From Halomontanus rarus (GTDB lineage Archaea > Halobacteriota > Halobacteria > Halobacteriales > Natrialbaceae), in the NCBI RefSeq assembly GCF_017357405.1, contig NZ_CP071597.1, positions 2,790,001 through 2,854,000 of the forward strand: 64,000 nucleotides of DNA, given 5' to 3'. The notes beneath the pieces were generated by a model. That model ran no database searches and was not told the DNA's origin. It saw only the letters and a list, made by a program, of their open reading frames with translations. The position numbers and the translations under genes were made by a program. Position 1 is the stretch's first letter; the number at the start of each line of letters is the position of its first letter. Shown here in pieces: positions 42,414 through 51,846 of the stretch.

Positions 42414-43067
42414 ATGAACGAGATTCCGGACCGAATTCCGACCCCGTGCCCGGCGTGTTCGCCGGAGCTCGAGACGGTCCACGAGACCCTCTCGACGGGC
42501 GGCGGGTCCATCACCGTCCGCTGTAGCGAGTGTTCCCACGTCCACAAGATCCAGCCCGAACGCGAACGCGAGGTCACCCTCGACGTCGTCGTCTCACAGG
42601 ACGACGAGTCCTTCACAGCGAACGTCACCACGCCCGAAGACGAGACCCTCGAGACCGGCGACGAGTTCCTCCTCGAGACCGAGGAGGTGTTGACGACCGT
42701 CCGCGTCACCAGCCTCGAGCTGGGCGAGCAACGCCGCACCGACGAGGCGCCGGCCGACGAAATCGAGACCGTCTGGACCCGCGAGATCGACAACGTCTCC
42801 GTCGACGTGACGATCCACCCGCAGGACGGCAAGCGAGAGGACAGCCGAAGCGTGACGATCTACGTCCCCGGCGACTACGAACTCGAGGTCGGTTCGGTCG
42901 AGGAGTTCGGTGACGACGAGTTCGAGATCGACGCCGTCGTCGTCCGCGGCGATTCCACCGGCTACCGACGCGACCGGTTCGAACAGCCGGGCGATATGGT
43001 CTTCGCCAAGGACGCCAAACGCGTCTACGCCTGGGACGAGACGAGTACCGCCTGGTCGGCCTGGTAG
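42414..43067 (+). CDS. HVO_0476-type zinc-finger protein
   Basis: 217 residues. The N-terminus CPACSPELETVHETL..VRCSECSHVHKIQ is a zinc ribbon, followed by beta-strand repeats with VFAKDAKRVYAWDE at the end. This corresponds to the archaeal COG1326 group (HVO_0476 family). In Haloferax volcanii that gene lies near gapII and pgk, so this neighbourhood is conserved. Possible RNA or DNA binding; function not established. It is followed after 45 bases by pcm. Confidence 0.88.
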   Translation: MNEIPDRIPTPCPACSPELETVHETLSTGGGSITVRCSECSHVHKIQPEREREVTLDVVVSQDDESFTANVTTPEDETLETGDEFLLETEEVLTTVRVTSLELGEQRRTDEAPADEIETVWTREIDNVSVDVTIHPQDGKREDSRSVTIYVPGDYELEVGSVEEFGDDEFEIDAVVVRGDSTGYRRDRFEQPGDMVFAKDAKRVYAWDETSTAWSAW

Positions 43068-43112
43068 CCCGTTCGCTCTCACACATCCCAATCTCAGTCC
43101 AACCTCCTACCC

Positions 43113-43745
43113 ATGACCACCGAGCGCCAGCACGACCGCGAACGACTGGTCGAACGGCTCGCGACCACCCGCATCGACGACGACCGCGTCCTCGAGGCAC
43201 TCGAGTCGGTCCCGAGACACGCCTTCGTCCCGTCGGACCGCCGGGACAGCGCCTACGAGGATCGACCGCTGCCGATCGGCGACGACCAGACCATCAGCGC
43301 GCCGCACATGGTCGCGATCATGGCCGAACTGCTGGACCTCCGCCCCGGCGACGAGGTGCTAGAGATCGGGACCGGCTGTGGCTATCACGCCGCCGTCACG
43401 GCCGAACTCGTCGGTCCCTCGAACTGCTTCAGCGTCGAGTACAGCGACGAACTCGCCGCCCGGGCTCGCGAGCAACTCGCCGACATCGGGTTCGAGGACG
43501 TCCGGATCCGAGTCGGCGACGGCCGTCGAGGATGGCCCGAACGTGCGCCCTTCGACGCGATCTACCTCACCTGTGCGGCCACCGAGGTTCCCGAGCCGCT
43601 CCTCGAGCAACTCAGACCCGGCGGCTCCCTCCTCGCCCCAGTCGGGATGGGCCGCCAGACACTCGTTCGCGTCCACAAACGCGAGGACGGTACGCTCGAG
43701 CGAAGCGAACACGGGGCCGTTCGGTTCGTACAGATGCGCGGGTAG
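43113..43745 (+). CDS. pcm: Protein-L-isoaspartate O-methyltransferase
   Basis: 210 residues. Repairs isoaspartyl residues in aged proteins using SAM. The substrate loop TISAPHMVAIM and motif I VLEIGTGCGYHAAVTAEL are canonical, with FSVEYSDEL and VGDGRRGWPERAPFDAIYLTCAA. The next gene is a diverged paralogue in the same orientation. Confidence 0.95.
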   Translation: MTTERQHDRERLVERLATTRIDDDRVLEALESVPRHAFVPSDRRDSAYEDRPLPIGDDQTISAPHMVAIMAELLDLRPGDEVLEIGTGCGYHAAVTAELVGPSNCFSVEYSDELAARAREQLADIGFEDVRIRVGDGRRGWPERAPFDAIYLTCAATEVPEPLLEQLRPGGSLLAPVGMGRQTLVRVHKREDGTLERSEHGAVRFVQMRG

Positions 43746-43864
43746 GGGCGTTCGCGGTCAGCGCGGATCTTCTCGATACCGCTCGACGGGAGCACGATCG
43801 TGTCCGGCGGGGACGGCGTCCGCGCAAGCGCGCCATTGATTACCGTCGGTGCGATAGCCTCCCT

Positions 43865-44596
43865 ATGGACCCTGCGGTACTGCGAGAGGACATGGTCGAC
43901 GGACTCGAGCACGAGTCCAAGGCCGTCCTCGCGGACGACGACGTGGGCGTCGCGATGCGCGACGTCCCCCGTCACGAGTTCGTCCCGGACGACCGATCGG
44001 CCTACGCAGACCGCGATCACGAACACCTCGGGACGCGCGTTCTCTCGCCGAGCGTCGCCGCCCGAGTGATACAGACGCTCGACCCCCGGGAGGGAGATTC
44101 CGTTCTCGTCGTCGGCGTCGGCGTCGGCTACACCGCCGCCGTGATCGCCGAACTCGTCGGCGAGACCAACGTCCACGCCGTCGACATCGCTCGCCCCGTA
44201 GTTTACGAAGCCCGGGAGAACCTCGCTCGGGCCGGCTACGAGGGCGTATTAGTCGACTGTCGCGACGGTGCCCGCGGATTACCCGAGTACGCGCCGTTCG
44301 ATCGCATCCTCGTCGAGGCGGCGGCGATCGAGCCGCCGCGAGCGCTTCTGGAGCAACTGACCGACGACGGCCAGCTGGTCTTCCCGCGCGGAACGACCCG
44401 CCAGCGCCTCGAAGCCGTCTCGCCGGACGGCAGCCGGGACCGGTACGACGCGGTGTCGTTCGATCCGCTCTTGGTCGACGGGGAGCAATCGGGTGCGATC
44501 GAACGAAACCGGATGGCCCGTGAAGACGTCGAATTCGCCCGGAAACGGGCCGAATCACGACGCGGCTGGGAGCTCGAGTGGCTCGAGTGGGAGTAG
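43865..44596 (+). CDS. Diverged PCMT-like methyltransferase
   Basis: 243 residues from ATG 43865. The SAM motif is VLVVGVGVGYTAAVIAEL and the overall plan parallels pcm, but the substrate loop reads TRVLSPSVAARVIQ where pcm has ISAPHMVA. The isoaspartate-binding Ser-x-Pro-His-Met is therefore lost. A C-terminal extension (about 190-243) is charged and ends WELEWLEWE. It probably methylates something else or acts as a partner; its substrate is unknown. Such tandem pairs occur in haloarchaea. Confidence 0.85.
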   Translation: MDPAVLREDMVDGLEHESKAVLADDDVGVAMRDVPRHEFVPDDRSAYADRDHEHLGTRVLSPSVAARVIQTLDPREGDSVLVVGVGVGYTAAVIAELVGETNVHAVDIARPVVYEARENLARAGYEGVLVDCRDGARGLPEYAPFDRILVEAAAIEPPRALLEQLTDDGQLVFPRGTTRQRLEAVSPDGSRDRYDAVSFDPLLVDGEQSGAIERNRMAREDVEFARKRAESRRGWELEWLEWE

Positions 44597-44917
44597 CGTA
44601 GCCGGTGTGGCCGTTTCGCGGCTCGATCCCAGCGCCGGTACGGTCGTCGCCGAGCCGTCTCGGAGACTGATACCTGATCTCGAACTCGAACTGGAGCGCC
44701 CGAGCTACCCGTGTTCTCCGTGTTCTTCCCGCTGGCGGACGATCGTCTGTGACCTATCCGTCCGACTGGGGGAGTAGAGACGACAGCAAAATTGGGGTGG
44801 GGGGATTGGGGGGGGGGGGTGGCGACAGTCTGTCTCAGATCGCCATCTATGCGTATGACTGCGGAGGGGTTAAATATACTTCCGAATTGTTTAGGCAGTT
44901 TCGAAACCCATATCTAA
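44597..44917. other. Intergenic region with long G-tracts
   Basis: 321 bases between two convergent genes and no reading frame of note. On the plus strand G-runs occur at 44768-44772, 44794-44797, 44799-44804 and 44808-44819 (12 G), a strong G-quadruplex pattern. After that the sequence becomes AT-rich (TTAAATATACTT, TAATTAATTAG) up to the stop of the Bat-like gene. Confidence 0.8.
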
Positions 44918-47047
44918 TTAATTAGAGTCACCGTCGAACGCCATCGTCACGAGCTTTCGTTCGGCCGCACGCAGGTGATAGTGGTAGGTTGGCGGTGAGA
45001 TGTCGAGTGCGGCCGCAAGGTCCTCTCCGGTACTCTCCCTGGGCCAATCGAAAAAGCCACTGTAGTAGGCCGCTTGAAGCGCTTCGAACTGGCGACCGGT
45101 GAGGCGATCCTCGAGTCGAGTCTCGAGTCTGCGCGGTGATCGGGTCGTGGTCGTCTTTCGTTTGGCGCTCAGTTTCGTCTCCGGATATTCTTCCTGAATC
45201 GCCTCGACGAGTGAACGGGTGTCGACGCGCTGGGGAACGTCTAACACCAGATCCGTCTCGCCATCGATCGAAGTCGCAGCGCGCAGGCGCGCATCGTTCT
45301 TCCGCAAGACGTCGATGAACGCCGTCGACGTCCCCGTAATCTCGAACAGCGCACTGTCTTCGTTGTCCGAGACGACGGACACCGTCTCGACCGACGCCCA
45401 GCGCTCGACGAGCTCGAGGAGGTCCTCGACCGCTGGTTCCGAGACGCTCACGAAGAAGACGACCGTCTCCTCGTCCCTCTCGATCAACCCCTCGAGCGTT
45501 ACGGTGCCACCGACGTTCGCGGACAGCCGATTGAGCAGGAGCCGCGAATCGGCACAGGCGAGTTCGAGTTCGAGGCGATTGTCCGTCAGGAGGGCTCGAG
45601 TTCGTTCGACGGACCTGACCGCGTGGCCGATCGTTTCGCCCAGTTCCGCGAGCACGTCCCGTTCGCTCTCGTTGATCGCGTCCACCTGTTCGGCGTGGAC
45701 GACGAGCGCACCGTAACTTCGTTCGCTGTCGACCAGTGGCACCGCGAGCACGGTCTGAAAGCCGTACGTGAGCGCCTCTTTTCGCCGTTTTTCCCAGCCC
45801 GCGTCGTCGAGAACGTTTCGGACGACCCGGACCGATCCGATGTCGATTGCGTTCCGAACGAGCGTCACTTCCGGTGCGGTCGTCCCGTCTTCTCGAATAC
45901 GATCGATGTACGTCGCGTCGACGCCGGACCAGTTCGACGGCGCCGGTGGCTCCGTGTCCGTCGTCGCCATCCACGCGAACAGGTAGCGGTCCGTATCGGT
46001 GAGTCGCTCACAGACCGCGGATTCGATTTCCTGACGCGTCGACGCCTGTGCGACCGCCCGATTGATCTTGCGGACGATCTCGTTGGTGTGGTTCAACCGC
46101 GTCAATTCCTCGTTTTGCTGCGTGAGCGTTCGGTCGTGCTCTCGCAGCAACTGCTCGCGTTCGGCGCGGTCGAGTGCTGCCTCGGTGTTCGCTGCGAGAA
46201 TGTACATCAGTTCGCTCATCGTTTCGTCGAATCCGTCGACGTCCTCGGACCCGGCGACGAACACGCCGTGGGTTCCGAGGGGAACGATCAGCTCGCTTCG
46301 GCTCAGCGTCTCCGGATTGTAGACGTTCTCCTCGCTTCGAGTGTCCTCGTAGTAGGTCCCCTCCCCTTCGGAAAAGACGTCCCAGACCAGTCCCTCACCG
46401 CGTTCGAAGGTCACCTCTGCATCGAGGAGTTCGCGCGATTCGGCCGTCGAGGCGGCGTGGGACAGCGTTCCACCGGTCGGATCGAAGGCGTAGGCGGCGA
46501 CGATCGGAATGTCGAGAATGTCGCCCGCCGTTTCGACTGCCGCTCGGTAGATCTCTTCTTTCGTGCCCGCACGCATGAGGTCGCGCGTCGTATCGTGGAG
46601 GACCGTCAGCGTCCGCTCGTACCGCCGCTCGCTCTCGCGAAGTTCCGTCTCCGTCCGATACTGAGACACCGCGTTCGTGATCTGGTTGGCCAACAGCGTG
46701 TACCGGTCCCGCCCCGGTTTCTTCTGGAGATACTGGGTAACGCCGGCCGCGATCGCCTCGCTCGCGATTTCCTCGCTGCCCTTTCCGGTAAAGAGGATAA
46801 ACGGCAGATCCGGATCCGTCTCGCGGACCGACTCGAGCAGTTCGAGTCCGGTCGTTCCGGGCATCTCGTAGTCGCTGACGATACAGTCGACGCTCGGCTT
46901 CGAATCCTCGATCGTCGCCAGCGCCTCGTCGGCACTCGTCGCGGTTTCGACGTCCAGTGAGTCGTCCTCGCGCTCGAGCATCGAGGCGGCCAGGTCGGCA
47001 AAGCCGGGGTCGTTGTCGACGACGAGCGTGGTGATCGGTGGTGTCAT
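44918..47047 (-). CDS. Response regulator REC-GAF-GAF-Bat HTH protein
   Basis: 709 residues. Receiver domain at 1-120 with acceptor Asp59 (IVSDYEMPG) and conserved TGK and Lys (QKKPG). A coiled region leads to a GAF domain (about 150-300), a second GAF-like domain (about 340-490, LTYGFQTVLAVPLVDSERSYGALVVHA), a bacterio-opsin-activator type domain and a C-terminal HTH_10 (LTGRQFEALQAAYYSGFFDWPRESTGEDLAAALDISPPTYHYHLRAAERK). It is probably phosphorylated by an unlinked histidine kinase, then regulates transcription; target unknown. The 232 bases upstream (47048-47279) hold its promoter and no gene. Confidence 0.92.
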   Translation of the reverse strand: MTPPITTLVVDNDPGFADLAASMLEREDDSLDVETATSADEALATIEDSKPSVDCIVSDYEMPGTTGLELLESVRETDPDLPFILFTGKGSEEIASEAIAAGVTQYLQKKPGRDRYTLLANQITNAVSQYRTETELRESERRYERTLTVLHDTTRDLMRAGTKEEIYRAAVETAGDILDIPIVAAYAFDPTGGTLSHAASTAESRELLDAEVTFERGEGLVWDVFSEGEGTYYEDTRSEENVYNPETLSRSELIVPLGTHGVFVAGSEDVDGFDETMSELMYILAANTEAALDRAEREQLLREHDRTLTQQNEELTRLNHTNEIVRKINRAVAQASTRQEIESAVCERLTDTDRYLFAWMATTDTEPPAPSNWSGVDATYIDRIREDGTTAPEVTLVRNAIDIGSVRVVRNVLDDAGWEKRRKEALTYGFQTVLAVPLVDSERSYGALVVHAEQVDAINESERDVLAELGETIGHAVRSVERTRALLTDNRLELELACADSRLLLNRLSANVGGTVTLEGLIERDEETVVFFVSVSEPAVEDLLELVERWASVETVSVVSDNEDSALFEITGTSTAFIDVLRKNDARLRAATSIDGETDLVLDVPQRVDTRSLVEAIQEEYPETKLSAKRKTTTTRSPRRLETRLEDRLTGRQFEALQAAYYSGFFDWPRESTGEDLAAALDISPPTYHYHLRAAERKLVTMAFDGDSN

Positions 47048-47279
47048 GGGTCCAAGTTCGAGTTCTCGAGTGGCTGTGGGAGACGGTCGGACTCGCGCCG
47101 CCGAGCGGTTCGTCTTCGTTCCAGATGTCTCCCTGAGTGACAGGTTATCTACCCGAAACAGGGCGACCGAAGTACTAAAGAATTAGGGGATGGTTCGGAT
47201 GATCGTACGACAGACGCTTCACAATTGGATGCCGTCGTCGCCTTTCCCTCGTATATACCACTTGTACGTTGTGCCCAGA

Positions 47280-47690
47280 TTACGGAATACTGACGTCGAA
47301 TCGATACTGCTTCGCCGGTTTGACGCTCGGGTGATCGATCGCAGGTTCCGTGAGTCGTAGGTACGTGCTTTTCTTCCCCGCGTCTTCGATGGGGACCCAG
47401 TAGAGCGCTTCATTGTCTTTACACCGGACTGCGAATGCATCAATCTCCCCATCGTAACCCGTTATCTCCACTTCCCCGTTATATGTGGTCTTACTGGCTG
47501 TCTTGAATCGAACGACATCGTCCTCTATCCATCCTGTCTTGCACTGTACCCGGAGGAGTGCAGTCCCGGTCTCGAGAATCAAATCGTATCTGTCGTTATC
47601 TCCGAACGGGATGGAAACGGAGTATCCCTCCGAGATCAAAGCGGCGATAATTTTCGCTTCCGTCTCGTCACCTGTCTGTTTCGTATTCAC
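47280..47690 (-). CDS. PD-(D/E)XK nuclease of the intron-endonuclease type
   Basis: 136 residues from GTG 47690. TGDETEAKIIAALISEGYSVSIPFGDNDRYDLILET followed by LLRVQCKTGWIEDD gives the PD-(D/E)XK core with D in RYDL and Q-x-K in VQCK. This resembles PDDEXK_5 proteins related to the cyanobacterial tRNA-intron endonuclease I-Ssp6803I. The GTG lies 109 bases after the 3' end of tRNA-Asp, same strand. The frame stays open upstream through the tRNA, but that part is tRNA sequence and not protein. Confidence 0.8.
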   Translation of the reverse strand: MNTKQTGDETEAKIIAALISEGYSVSIPFGDNDRYDLILETGTALLRVQCKTGWIEDDVVRFKTASKTTYNGEVEITGYDGEIDAFAVRCKDNEALYWVPIEDAGKKSTYLRLTEPAIDHPSVKPAKQYRFDVSIP

Positions 47691-47798
47691 GAGTACTCTC
47701 TGAGCAGTTGGTCCCCTTTTCGTACTTGAACTGTTGGAGAAGATCTCTCGAGCATTATCCGAACTGCATCGCTTCTCGAAGTTGTCTCCGAAGAAAGA

Positions 47799-47871
47799 CG
47801 CCCGGAGCGGGATTTGAACCCGCGTCACGACCGTGACAGGGTCGTATGATGGGCCACTACACCATCCGGGC
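47799..47871 (-). tRNA. tRNA-Asp (GTC)
   Basis: On the minus strand, acceptor GCCCGGA/TCCGGGC, D arm with GTGTAGTGGCCCATCA, anticodon stem CGACC/GGTCG with loop CTGTCAC (anticodon GTC), T arm GCGGG-TTCAAAT-CCCGC, discriminator G. No intron and no encoded CCA. A nuclease gene follows immediately downstream. Confidence 0.96.
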
Positions 47872-48185
47872 CTTCGCATCTCAACATATCCGGGTCGGAG
47901 TATTAAGGCTTTCCAATCGGTCGCCGTGTGGTAGGCCGAGACGCCCCACGATTCGTCCGTCTTCTGCGCCGATAATACATTATTTTGACACCCTCCAAAA
48001 GGGATATATGCCAGAGCGAGGTACTTCGCAGCGTGAAGGATTTCCCCGGTCAGGTTCGTCCGGCCGGTTAGCGTTGTCTCCGGTTCAGTTAGTAACCGTT
48101 AAATGCCCTCCGCCGATACCTTTCTGTAGTATCTCGTGACAGCCGCTTCTTTCCCGATAGCCCAGACCAGCACCAACCCCAACAC
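47872..48185. other. Region between tRNA-Asp and the RNA polymerase operon
   Basis: 314 bases with no convincing gene. It must contain the tRNA-Asp promoter on the minus strand and the promoter of the rpo operon on the plus strand, where TTAAATG at 48099-48105 is the best candidate and would give a leader of about 58 bases. GATATATG near 48003 is another TATA-like element. Confidence 0.5.
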
Positions 48186-48413
48186 ATGGTAGACGTAAGC
48201 CAACACGAACTGGTTCCGGAGCACACCGTTCTTGACGAGGAGGTTCTCGAGGACGTGCTCTCGGAGTACGACATCGACCGCACCGACTTACCAAAAATCA
48301 AGCGTACCGATCCAGCGCTGCCCGACGAGGCGGAAATCGGCGACGTGATCAAGATCGTACGCAACTCGCGAACGACGGACCAGGCAGTGGTCTATCGACT
48401 CGTGGTGGACTAA
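48186..48413 (+). CDS. rpoH: RNA polymerase subunit H
   Basis: 75 residues, the archaeal equivalent of the C-terminal part of eukaryotic Rpb5. [24 protein letters not shown] and [36 protein letters not shown] are diagnostic. It is the first gene of the rpo operon; its stop is directly abutted by the next start. Confidence 0.97.
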   Translation: MVDVSQHELVPEHTVLDEEVLEDVLSEYDIDRTDLPKIKRTDPALPDEAEIGDVIKIVRNSRTTDQAVVYRLVVD

Positions 48414-49994
48414 ATGGCAATGGACACAGAACTCGACCGTTCGACACGACGCGACATCTCGCGGGAGTACTTCTCTCGGGAGCGACTCGCAGAGCATCAC
48501 TACCGATCGTTCAACGCGTTCCTCAACCGCGGCATGCAGGAGGTCGTCGACGAGAAGGCGACCATCGACACGGACATCGGCGACAAGGAGGGCGAAGAGC
48601 CGGTTCACGTCGAACTCGGCGACGTTCGGGTCGTGACCCCGCGCGTTCGCGAAGCGGACGGCAGCGAGGAACTGCTCTACCCCCAGGAGGCCCGCCTTCG
48701 AAACATCACCTACTCGGCGCCAGTGTTCATGGAGATGTCCATCGTCAAAGGTGAGGAGGGAGACCAGCGGGTCGTCGACTCCACGGAAACGAAGATCGGC
48801 CGCATGCCGATCATGGTCGGCTCCGACAAGTGTAACATCGCCGGCTTCAGCGACGAGGACCTCGTCGAGATCGGCGAGGACCCCGCCGACCCCGGCGGCT
48901 ACTTCATCGTCAACGGTTCCGAGCGAGTCCTGATGACCAGCGAGGACCTGGCACCGAACAAGATCCTCGCGGAGTACGACACCAAGTACGGCGATCAGAT
49001 TCAGGTCGCCAAGACGTTCTCGCAGCGTCGCGGGTATCGCGCACTCGTTCTCTGCGAGCGCACGCGAAACGGCCTGCTCGAGGTCTCGTTCCCCTCGGTC
49101 TCGGGTTCGATCAACTTCGTCACGCTCGTGCGCGCGCTCGGACTCGAGAGCGACGAAGAGATCGTCCACAAGGTCTCGAACGACCCGGAGGTCGTCAAGT
49201 ACATGCTCGAGAATCTGGAGGAAGCCGACGTCCAGACCGAGGAAGAGGCGATCGAGACCCTCGGGAAACGCGTCGCCTCCGGCCAGGGCAAGAACTACCA
49301 GCTCAAGCGCGCGAACTACGTCATCGACCGGTACCTCCTGCCCCACCTCCACGAGGACGGCGTCGAGGAGGAGGACGTCCGGATCAACAAGGCCCACTAC
49401 CTCTGTCGGATGGCCGAAGCGTGTTTCGAACTCGCACTCGAGCGTCGGGAATCCGACGACAAGGACCACTACGCGAACAAGCGCCTGAAGGTCAGCGGCG
49501 ATCTGATGAAGGACCTGTTCCGGACGGCGCTGAACAAGCTCGCACGCGACGTGAAGTACCAGCTCGAGCGCGCGAACATGCGAAACCGGAACCTCTCGGT
49601 CAACACCGTCGTTCGATCCGACGTGCTCACCGAGCGACTCGAGCACCCGATCGCGACGGGCAACTGGGTCGGCGGCCGCTCGGGCGTCTCCCAGCTGGTC
49701 GACCGGACCAACTTCATGGGCGTCCTCTCCCACCTGCGTCGACTTCGCAGTCCGCTCTCGCGCAGCCAGCCTCACTTCGAGGCCCGGGACCTGCACGCGA
49801 CCCAGTGGGGTCGGATCGGACCGTCGGAGACGCCGGAGGGACCGAACTGTGGTCTCGTGAAGAACTTCGCGCAGGCGATGGAGCTGTCCCAGAACATCGA
49901 GGACGAACAGGAACTCAAGCGAGAACTGGCGTCGATGGGAGTCCAGGGCATTCCCGGACTCGAGGGCGTCAACCGAACGACGGCGGACGACTAG
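48414..49994 (+). CDS. rpoB2: RNA polymerase subunit B''
   Basis: 526 residues, the N-terminal half of the beta-type subunit, split as in halophiles and methanogens. [25 protein letters not shown] and the protrusion/lobe blocks ([38 protein letters not shown]) lead to the fork region [37 protein letters not shown], which borders the active centre. A second ATG at 48420 (MDTELD) is an alternative start. Confidence 0.97.
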   Translation: MAMDTELDRSTRRDISREYFSRERLAEHHYRSFNAFLNRGMQEVVDEKATIDTDIGDKEGEEPVHVELGDVRVVTPRVREADGSEELLYPQEARLRNITYSAPVFMEMSIVKGEEGDQRVVDSTETKIGRMPIMVGSDKCNIAGFSDEDLVEIGEDPADPGGYFIVNGSERVLMTSEDLAPNKILAEYDTKYGDQIQVAKTFSQRRGYRALVLCERTRNGLLEVSFPSVSGSINFVTLVRALGLESDEEIVHKVSNDPEVVKYMLENLEEADVQTEEEAIETLGKRVASGQGKNYQLKRANYVIDRYLLPHLHEDGVEEEDVRINKAHYLCRMAEACFELALERRESDDKDHYANKRLKVSGDLMKDLFRTALNKLARDVKYQLERANMRNRNLSVNTVVRSDVLTERLEHPIATGNWVGGRSGVSQLVDRTNFMGVLSHLRRLRSPLSRSQPHFEARDLHATQWGRIGPSETPEGPNCGLVKNFAQAMELSQNIEDEQELKRELASMGVQGIPGLEGVNRTTADD

Positions 49995-50004
49995 GACGAC
50001 TAAC

Positions 50005-51834
50005 ATGGCAAGCCAACAACGAGAAGCGAAGGTGTACGTCAACGGGTCGCTGGTCGGCACGCACCCGAACCCGAACGAGCTAGCAGAACAGATCCGCGAG
50101 GCGCGACGACTCGGCGACGTCAGCGAGATGGTCAACGTCTCGGTCAAAGAGCGGACCCGCGAAGTGATCGTCAACGCCGACGCCGGTCGCGCGCGACGGC
50201 CGCTGCTCGTCGTCGAGAACGGCGAACCGCGGATCACCGACCAGGAGATCGAGGCCATCCAGAACGGCGACCTCGAGTTCGAGGACCTCGTCGACCACGG
50301 CTACGTCGAGTTCATCGACGCGGAGGAAGAAGAGGACATCTACGTCGCCGTCGAGGAGGAGGAGTTGAACGACGATCACACGCACCTCGAGATCGATCCG
50401 TCGCTGATCTTCTCGATCGGTGCGGGGATGATTCCCTACCCCGAGCACAACGCCAGTCCCCGTATTACGATGGGGGCGGGGATGGTCAAGCAATCGCTGG
50501 GGCTGCCGTCGGCGAACTACCGCATCCGCCCGGACACCCGCCAGCACCTGCTGCACTACCCGCAGCTCTCGATGGTCAAGACCCAGACCACCGAACAGAT
50601 CGGGTACGACGACCGCCCCGCGGCGCAGAACTTCGTCGTCGCCGTGATGAGCTACGAGGGGTTCAACATCGAGGACGCGCTGGTCATGAACAAGGCCTCG
50701 GTCGAACGCGCGCTCGCACGCTCGCACTTCTTCCGGACCTACGAGGGCGAAGAGCGCCGGTATCCGGGCGGTCAGGAGGACCGCTTCGAGATTCCGAGCC
50801 AGGACGTTCGCGGCGCACGCGGTGAAGAAGCGTACACGCACCTCGACGAGGACGGCCTCGTCAACCCCGAGACGGACGTCGACGAAAACTCGGTCCTGCT
50901 GGGGAAGACCTCTCCGCCGAGATTCCTCGAGGAACCCGACGACATGGGCGGTCTCTCGCCCCAGAAGCGCCGGGAGACGAGCGTCACGATGCGCTCCGGC
51001 GAGAGCGGTGTCGTCGACACTGTCACCCTCATGGAAGGCGAGGACGGCTCGAAGCTTTCGAAGGTCTCCGTGCGCGACGAACGGATCCCCGAACTCGGGG
51101 ACAAGTTCGCGTCGCGACACGGTCAGAAGGGGGTCATCGGCCACCTCGCACCGCAGGAGGACATGCCCTTCACCGAGGAGGGCGTCGTTCCCGACCTCAT
51201 CGTCAACCCCCACGCGCTGCCCTCGCGGATGACCGTCGGGCACATCCTCGAGATGATCGGCGGGAAACTCGGCGCGATGGAAGGTCGTCGCGTCGACGGG
51301 ACGCCGTTCCTCGGCGAGGACGAGGACGAGCTCCGAGGCGGACTCGAGAACAACGGGTTCAACTCCGCCGGCAAGGAGACGATGTACTCCGGCGTCACGG
51401 GCGAAAAGATCGAGGCCGAAATCTTCGTGGGGATCATTTTCTACCAGAAGCTCTACCACATGGTCTCGAACAAGCTGCACGCCCGTTCGCGCGGGCCGGT
51501 GCAGGTGCTGACCCGACAGCCCACCGAGGGTCGCGCCCGCGAGGGTGGCCTGCGGATCGGGGAGATGGAGCGGGACGTGTTCATCGGCCACGGGGCGGCC
51601 ATGACGCTCAAGGAACGCTTGCTCGACGAGTCCGACCGCGAGTTCATCCACATCTGCGGCAACTGTGGGATGGCCGCCGTCGAGAACGTCGAGCAACGTC
51701 GGGTGTACTGCCCGAACTGTGACGAGGAGACGGACATCCACGAGATCGAGATGAGCTACGCGTTCAAGCTCCTGCTCGACGAGATGAAGGCACTGGGAAT
51801 CGCGCCGCGACTCGAACTGTCGGATGCCGTCTGA
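50005..51834 (+). CDS. rpoB1: RNA polymerase subunit B'
   Basis: 609 residues, the C-terminal half of the beta-type subunit. It has [54 protein letters not shown] and the C-terminal zinc ribbon [20 protein letters not shown]. It follows B'' by 10 bases. Together the two rebuild the full second-largest subunit. Confidence 0.98.
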   Translation: MASQQREAKVYVNGSLVGTHPNPNELAEQIREARRLGDVSEMVNVSVKERTREVIVNADAGRARRPLLVVENGEPRITDQEIEAIQNGDLEFEDLVDHGYVEFIDAEEEEDIYVAVEEEELNDDHTHLEIDPSLIFSIGAGMIPYPEHNASPRITMGAGMVKQSLGLPSANYRIRPDTRQHLLHYPQLSMVKTQTTEQIGYDDRPAAQNFVVAVMSYEGFNIEDALVMNKASVERALARSHFFRTYEGEERRYPGGQEDRFEIPSQDVRGARGEEAYTHLDEDGLVNPETDVDENSVLLGKTSPPRFLEEPDDMGGLSPQKRRETSVTMRSGESGVVDTVTLMEGEDGSKLSKVSVRDERIPELGDKFASRHGQKGVIGHLAPQEDMPFTEEGVVPDLIVNPHALPSRMTVGHILEMIGGKLGAMEGRRVDGTPFLGEDEDELRGGLENNGFNSAGKETMYSGVTGEKIEAEIFVGIIFYQKLYHMVSNKLHARSRGPVQVLTRQPTEGRAREGGLRIGEMERDVFIGHGAAMTLKERLLDESDREFIHICGNCGMAAVENVEQRRVYCPNCDEETDIHEIEMSYAFKLLLDEMKALGIAPRLELSDAV

Positions 51835-51846
51835 GCCAACCACTAC

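Noticed and set aside
47691..47879. N-terminal extension of the PD-(D/E)XK gene
   Set aside because: The frame is open upstream only because tRNA-Asp happens to lack stops in that frame; the protein family starts at about GTG 47690.
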